A stretch of DNA of 64,000 nt. Origin: Sisyra terminalis. Lineage: Eukaryota; Arthropoda; Insecta; Neuroptera; Sisyridae. The stretch covers positions 54,449,080 to 54,513,079 of the forward strand of contig OY292276.1 in assembly GCA_958496175.1 (NCBI GenBank), written 5' to 3'. This document shows positions 58,145-64,000 of the stretch, piece after piece. Both the position numbers and the translations under genes were made by a program. Below the pieces are notes generated by a model, which was given only the letters and a program-made list of their open reading frames with translations, had not been told where the DNA came from and ran no database searches. Position 1 is the first letter of the stretch; every line of letters begins with the position of its first letter.

Positions 58145-58985
58145 TTTGAATTATTTTCGGCTTTCACTGTCGATAAAGGATTATTTTTTTACCATTTCAA
58201 CCCTTAAAAACGCAGCTTTATGGGGTAAGATTTTTTTTTAATAATAGAGAATAAAATATAACTTTTGAATGACTTTCTTGGTATGATTTCACATGAAAAT
58301 TTTTGATAATTATTCAAGAAAAGTTGGCTAAGTTGGAAAGGAATTTTCGATCTTTAAAAATAAATATTTATTATTGCTTCTTTTGTTAAGCTAAAGCTTA
58401 GGCACCGTATCGAAAAAATTAACACCAATTATGATTAATTCGTGAAGGTTTCGTTCCTAATGATGCATTGAAGTTTCCAGTGCTTCTTTTATACCAAAAA
58501 CTTATCAAACTTCGTTATTTCAAAAGTTCAAAAGGAGGCAATAATATATTTGAATTATTTTTGGTTTTCACTGCAGATAGAGGAATATTTTTTTAACAGT
58601 TTCAACCCTTAAAAATGCAGTTTTGTGGGGAAAGATTTTTTTTTAAAATAGAGAATAAAAAAACTTTTGAAGTACTTTCTGGATATGATTTCACGTTAAA
58701 ATTTTCGAATAATTATTAAATTATTTATTCTTAATTTTAGTTTTCACTACCAACAGAGAATTATTTTTTTACAGTTTTAACTCTTAAAAATGCAGCTTTA
58801 TGGGGAAAGAAAATTTTTTGAAAACAGAAAATAAAACATAACTTTCGAATAACTTTCTTCATATGATTTTACATGAAAATTTTCTGATGATTATTGAATT
58901 ATTTATTCAAGAAAGGATGGCTATTTTGGTAAGAATTTTTCAACCTTCAAAAATAAATATTTTATTGTTACTTACTATGTTTAAA
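58145..58985 (+). repeat. Local tandem repeats, three diverged ~190-240-bp units
   Basis: Each unit runs ttttcact..., aatatttttttacagtttcaa, ccttaaaaatgcagctttat, ggggaaaga, gagaataaaa, aacttttgaa, gatttcacatgaaaatttt, aattatt. Units begin at about 58,155, 58,548 and 58,740; the first and second are separated by the aggcaccg segment (58,400-58,540), so the larger duplicated unit includes that segment. Confidence 0.75.
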
Positions 58986-61134
58986 CTAATTGCTAACAGG
59001 TCCGAATAAGAGACAGTAATGCTAATATATGGTACGTCAATTACATAGCTCTTCTTCTGAAAAATATTGAGGATCTTCAATAGCTGGTTGATACTATCGA
59101 CTTTGATACTATCATCAACATTGATAAGTTAAGTTGATGGTTGTTAGTAAAAGTTAGTAGTTAGTAGAGCCTGTTCAAATGAAATAACAGTTCGTGAAAA
59201 AGACGACAACCCAAAGGAACAATAACCGAAAATGTCTTATTCAGGTTGCAGAATAATGAGCAAATCATTGCGACTATAAAGTGGCATAAGGTCGAATACT
59301 TCGGATACATGATATGCAGTTCTAAGCATAAGTTTCTGCAGGAATTTTATTAAACAATAAAAGATATAACAATCTTAAGACTTAAAAATTCATCTGTATT
59401 TTTTAATAAACATCTGACTATTAAAAAACGTTTTATCTTTTAATTTACATGGTTTATTGTCCAAAAACATTTAAACCTAGTACTATAATTTGGAGAACTC
59501 TATATTTCTTAAGAAGTAGACTAGGAGAAAAATAAGGGAACAATTTGGTTCTAGGATAAATATATCTATTTTTAATAATAAATAACTCTATGCTAAGCTA
59601 TGTGCCTTATTTTTCTATTTAGGGTCTTTTTGTTTGATATTATTTGGAAAAATGTTAATGCTTTAGCTAAAAGAATGCCATATTTATGTTTTTCAATAGA
59701 AGAGGAGTGATTCTTTAGAAAACTTTGGCATATCTGCCTATTTTATGAAAGTATTTTTTTCTCCAGAGTTTAGTAGTTGTGTATAGGAAAAAAGGTTCGG
59801 TTTTTCGGCGCTATCTTACGTAGCTTGGGATGGTAAAAATGCATTTTCTTTAAAGACATTGTCAAATATATTTCCTCGAAAATAAAACAAACTTTTTCCA
59901 GTTACTATGAAGAAAATATATTCAAAAAATCCGTTGTGTTTTGATAAAAAAAAATCATTTTTTTTTAAACTTTAACGCGGTTTTTCACGATTCAAATCCA
60001 TCTTTCCTATGTAACCCTAAGCAAATAAAGTGTAAAAATTTATGAAATCTAAGAATTTTTCTTTCAAAACTAACATTTATATGATATTTTCTTTTTTCTT
60101 TTCTCTATTCATCATAATTTTTATTAGTACTTAAATAATATTGCGAAAACCATAAGCTAAATCACAAAAAATGAGAAATATTTCAAATAATCATAAATAT
60201 CCAGCATATTTTTTTATAGAAAATCTGCACTAACAATTGCATTTTTTGCTTTAAATCATCCTATATCCATAAAAGTAACATAGAACAATCTTATAAATCA
60301 AATTAAAAGTTTTTAAATTGGCTTTGTCCCCAAAGAAATGCGCAACAAAGCATTAACTCCATATATCAATCTACGGGTTTCGTTCCTATTCGCGCATCGC
60401 AGTCTCCAGCGTTTTTTGGCCAAATATACGTCTTTTTTCACGTTTTTTCTCGCAATTTTTTTCTAAATACTATTTCTTATAATTCGGCAACTTTAAATCA
60501 ATCACTTTTTGACATTTATTACAAAATATCAACAGTAATCATTAGACAAAACGGTAAAAATTATCTACCAAGAGAAAACGTATAGTAAAAGTAAATCAAG
60601 GTCTCTAATTTTCAACTCTAAAAATTTGGCACTACTAATTATGCTTAAAATTTGCTAATTATTAAAAAAAAAACATTTGTTTTTTTAATTTTAGCTGTTA
60701 AAGTTTGTAAGTTTTGACTGACAAATATATTATATATAAAAATTGATCGTTTAGAATTTATTACCTTCCTGTTTTGGTTGGTTTTCGAGCTCCACGCAGA
60801 AGAAGTCTTTCTCAACGATCTACTCATATAAATCAATGATTTATAATAAGAAAATTGACTCATTGAAAATTGGGCAACAAAATTAATACCGAAAGGCAAA
60901 AGTCAATGCCGATCGAGTCTTCCACCGAGGCCGCAACATCCAAAATTGAAACAATAAATTTAAGAAAAAAATCTCCAATTTTTATAATCGACCATTCCAT
61001 ATATTTCCTGATATTGCAATGGTGCCAAGAGCGAATCGTTTATTTGCTTAATTCACCCGAAATTATGTGGATTTTTGGAAGTTCGTGAGGTGAAGGTTTC
61101 AATGAAGACAATGAAGAAGTTACAGTTAAATTAA
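58986..61134. other. AT-rich intergenic stretch
   Basis: No gene that I can support. Frames at 60,645-60,899 and 60,870-61,088 lack recognisable features, although 60,895-60,955 (caatgccgatcgagtcttcc, accgaggccgcaacatcc) is less AT-rich than its surroundings. Confidence 0.4.
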
Positions 61135-61140
61135 TTTATT
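61135..61140 (-). terminator. Polyadenylation signal AATAAA of cuticular gene 2
   Basis: Plus strand tttatt, AATAAA on the gene strand, about 90 nt after the stop codon. Confidence 0.6.
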
Positions 61141-61228
61141 ATAATTTTGAACATAAAATATGGGTCGAAAGGTCCGAAAGGTAAATAAATTAAAAGGAAG
61201 CTTAACAGGAGAGGATTGGAGGGTTGAT

Positions 61229-61637
61229 TTAGTGGTAGTAGCCATGTCCGTAGGCGACGGCTGGAGCGGCAACGACTGCTGGGGCGGCATAGGATTTGAC
61301 GTAAGCGGGGGCGGCGACGGCATGAGCAACAACGGGAGCATGTCCGACCGAAACTTTGTAAGTGTTGGCATAGGAAGTCGCAACAGGAACGGCAGCCTTA
61401 ACGACAGGAGCGGCCACAACTGGAGCGTGAGCAACGGCGGCATAAGCTGGAGCATGGGCTACAACTGGGGCGGCAGCATAGCCATGATATCCATGGCTAT
61501 AAACAGCTGGGGCAGCGACGTATCCAGCGCTGGCAACAGCCGCCAAGAAAAGAGTAACAATCACCTGAAGAAGTCAAAGAAAAAAATTAAACAAACCCCA
61601 CAACAATGTACTTCACAACACTTACCACTTTGAACAT
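61229..61637 (-). CDS. Alanine/valine/proline-rich low-complexity cuticular protein (115 aa, two coding exons)
   Basis: Secreted structural cuticle protein, paralogous in design to the gene at 50,466-51,204. Exons on the minus strand: 61,626-61,637 (MFKV, 12 nt) and 61,229-61,564, phase 0; donor gtaagt, acceptor ttcttcag. Signal peptide MFKVVIVTLFLAAVASA, cleavage likely before GYV. The mature chain has AAPAV, APVVAHAP and AAPVVK motifs, SYANTYK at residues 68-74 followed by VSVGHAPVV without an intron, and a glycine/histidine/tyrosine-rich end (AYGHGYYH). No RR domain. The shared signal-peptide split, GY start of the mature chain and SYANTYKVS motif link both genes. CPLC-type classification is from composition. 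Confidence 0.88.
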
Positions 61638-61727
61638 TTTGTGTTTGATTAAGCTTTGGAAACTTTAAGAAGTTCAGATAGCAAATCGTTTCGATTTATT
61701 GTTAACTATTGACGTTGGGCACTTTTC

Positions 61728-61735
61728 TTTATATA
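61728..61735 (-). promoter_or_regulatory. TATA box of cuticular gene 2
   Basis: TATATAAA on the gene strand. A TCAATAG initiator-like sequence has its A at 61,710, 25 nt downstream, giving a 5' UTR of about 73 nt. Confidence 0.68.
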
Positions 61736-61784
61736 TTGGCACGAAAATGCAAAAACACCACACAATGCACTCCCTCCAGCCTCG

Positions 61785-61915
61785 ATGAGCCCACGTGAGT
61801 GCATATTGCACAGGACTCCGGATCCCCTCCGGCATCGAACACATATCGTTAATGGGACCCTTCTCGTTAACGCCGCGAACGACCGACGCCTCTCTCGACT
61901 TCTTCGACCTTCCAT
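61785..61915 (-). promoter_or_regulatory. GC-rich upstream block of cuticular gene 2 (candidate enhancer)
   Basis: GC-richer than its surroundings, about 75-205 bp upstream of the inferred start. It includes a CACGTG E-box (cccacgtgag near 61,790), cgccgcgaac near 61,871 and GAAGGTCG on the gene strand (61,905-61,912), the FTZ-F1-like octamer also present upstream of the other cuticular gene. The cgccgcga octamer is likewise common to both. Functional meaning is inferred. Confidence 0.42.
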
Positions 61916-61919
61916 TTCT

Positions 61920-64000
61920 AACGTTCTTATAGCAAATTTTTTTTTTCACATAACATGTAAAATTTTTGCAAAACTAGTATTGTAGTGAAGGCAGCGCGGG
62001 GTCGAAAGGGGTCGAGTAAAAGGCTTTTCGATTGAGATCCAAAAACATTGAACTATGATCAACAATTACTGACGAGAATGTGTAACAATTAAATTCATTT
62101 GTTCTTTGTTTGTCGAAAAAATAGATGAAGATCAGAACTTTTAAGAAAATTTCTTTGAACAAAGAATTTTTTTTTCGAGAACAAAAAAATGTTTAGTTAA
62201 AAATCACAAAACTATTGAAGAAAATTATGATCTACAGATGCCAATACTCATGGTTAAAGAATAAAGGATTTGTGCCTCCTAGAAATTTATATACTCTTAT
62301 GTCATCCTATTTATCTCTTATTATTATTAAAAAAATTAACACAAAATAGTAAAAAATCAGCGTTTTAGAAGTTCAGTTTTAAGGTTGCCCTCATTGATTT
62401 TCTTATTGATCAAAAAAGATCTACTTTTTGCAGATCCATTTATCCAATACCTTTCTATAATTCAGCATAGGTACCTCCCAATTCCTTGAAAGAATTCCGC
62501 TAATATTTAAAGATTAAGTAGTTATATCCCAAAGCTTTAGATAATAGTTACCAAAACCTTAAAAAAAAGCACCAAATTTTCCAAATAACATAAAAACAAA
62601 AAAAAAATTGAAGACAATTACTAAAATTTGTTTTAAAGTTATTTGTTCCACCTATCGGTAGGAAGTTTGAAGATAAAAGAAATGATTTTATTTGGTTAAG
62701 CTACATAAAAAGCTCGTAAACATAAAAGCTTTTAAGAAAATCGTTTGTGTTTCATGAATGATTTTTTATCAAGTTAGGATTTCTAGGATGAATTTGGTTA
62801 GGCCTCACAACTGCACCTACATGAATGCAGATGCATTTTTAGTCCACAATGGTCAGTTATTTATTTATTACTAATCTTTTCTGCTTTCTTGTAGGATGAA
62901 GTATTTCAGTAGTTAAGTTCAAGGATGGTATTTCCATCATCCTTTTACTGTGTTTTTGTCTTTTGCCCAGTGGTATTCCTCCATGTTGTAAAGTAACATT
63001 TATAAGCCCTCACCTTATTGGTATTTTTCACTGCCAAGTTTGCAATACTAAGTACCTGCTGCGGACCTGTGAATAGTATTAGGGATCTTGGTCGGGAAAG
63101 AGTTAATCTCACGTATAAATCTTGTTCCTTCCATCCCGATTGGCCATTTTGCTGGACTTTACTTTTTTAAAAAAATCCTCTCCATTCTGATAGGCCATGG
63201 ATCTTCTCATCAATCAAGTCCTTCTATCCCAAATCATTGGAATCATCCGTTTTATTTTTGAAATACTTTATCTCCTCTTCTGTCTACCTTTCTACCATAT
63301 TCTTCGTTCCTCACTTATGACATGCAAAGTCCTTAATTTTTCCTTTTGAAAGTTTTTCAGACTTCTGCCATATTATCTTTTAAATGTTACTTTATCTTAA
63401 ATTGTCCTTTCTTCTGGAATATTTTTTTCCCATTCAATTCCAGTGTACATAACTGCTATAAGGATCTTTCTATGGTTTTTCTTCTTTTTCTAAGTTTTCG
63501 ATAATATTTTTAACTTCCTTCTCTCCTTCCTTAACTTTAACCATTTTTGTTTCCCTTTTTATCTGATAGATGAAAAATTGGGCACTTAAATACTTCCATC
63601 CTTCTCAGTCTCTGCTGTTTCCCATATTTGACCCTTTTGTGGATTTCTAAATTCATTATCAATTAAAATCCAAGGTTTACTATCAATGATGAAAATTCCC
63701 TCCACCAATTCAGAGGTACAAATTATGTAGGAAATTTTCCAGCTTTTCTTTAATTTGTTAAGGTCGAACTTTTAAAGATATTTAGAGCTTTAAACACAAT
63801 GTTGATAAGAAGAAGTTAGATACGTATACAATGGAAAAAGTACTTTTGTATTTCACACATATCGGTTTTAGCTATAATAGAAATTTTCCGGTTGGGAAGT
63901 AATCTTTTTAAAAAAGATCCAGAATTAACCTGGACCGAATTAATGCTAATTGTAAGGAAGGAATTGTTTCCAATTATATCTTAAAAAATTTAATTAGTAC
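61920..64000. other. AT-rich region without supported features
   Basis: No convincing frame, RNA gene or repeat. A mildly repetitive passage near 63,130-63,215 (ccatcccgattggccatttt against ccattctgataggccatgga) may be an old duplicated fragment, but I could not assign it. Confidence 0.4.

Noticed and set aside
61126..61633. Plus-strand 157-codon glycine/serine-rich frame and minus-strand 109-codon frame
   Set aside because: Shadows of cuticular gene 2; the minus-strand frame with SYANTYK, splice sites, signal peptide and TATA box is the real one.
61674..61985. Frames in the GC-rich block upstream of cuticular gene 2
   Set aside because: Overlap the TATA box and candidate enhancer; composition reflects local G+C, not coding.
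62900..63720. Possible retroelement coding remnant
   Set aside because: Slightly different composition and weak internal repetition, but no reverse transcriptase, integrase or gag motif could be read in any frame.

Overview
The window looks like insect nuclear DNA, most likely from a beetle. It is AT-rich, has short GT-AG introns, and carries two alanine/proline-rich low-complexity cuticular protein genes of the kind common in Coleoptera. It also holds a very large ~340-bp satellite array, and I recall ~340-bp satellites from Tribolium, but I could not compare any sequence. Nothing prokaryotic, viral or CRISPR-like was seen.

Layout. (1) 1-17,779: about 52 head-to-tail copies of a 339/340-bp satellite in plus orientation, with nested higher-order organisation (an octamer HOR of 2,720 bp and a ~2.9-kb block copied at an offset of 5,775 bp). 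(2) 17,432-23,578: a nested palindrome. An outer inverted repeat with nearly identical ~2.07-kb arms encloses a second, shorter inverted repeat with a ~68-nt loop. The core carries three diverged copies of a unit holding a tRNA-like A/B-box module and tandem TGACGTCA sites. (3) 23,230-47,283: about 71 satellite monomers in the opposite orientation, with two interleaved subfamilies and a 6.5/7.1-kb tandem segmental duplication. Two decayed monomers (47,284-47,830) mark the outer edge. (4) 47,831-64,000: AT-rich euchromatin-like DNA with two minus-strand cuticular genes (CDS 50,466-51,204 and 61,229-61,637), each with a TATA box, a 12-nt first coding exon ending inside the signal peptide and an AATAAA signal. 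Around them lie small DNA-transposon relics (a 153-bp MITE with a 10-bp TSD, and a 517-bp pogo/Tigger-like MITE with a TA TSD and a related empty site nearby), local tandem duplications, and inverted-repeat elements associated with a hammerhead-ribozyme-like hairpin.

The two cuticular genes encode secreted structural proteins. They share architecture and an upstream GC-rich block, so they are probably co-regulated paralogues. The satellite/palindrome half has no gene I can support: the many 61-89-codon frames there are copies of the monomer. The most interesting observations are (a) a CTGA..A / 7-nt-loop hairpin / GAAACG motif found three times with changed but still paired stems, next to inverted repeats in two cases; (b) the nested palindrome at the exact point where the satellite flips orientation; (c) the clear record of unequal crossover in the arrays.
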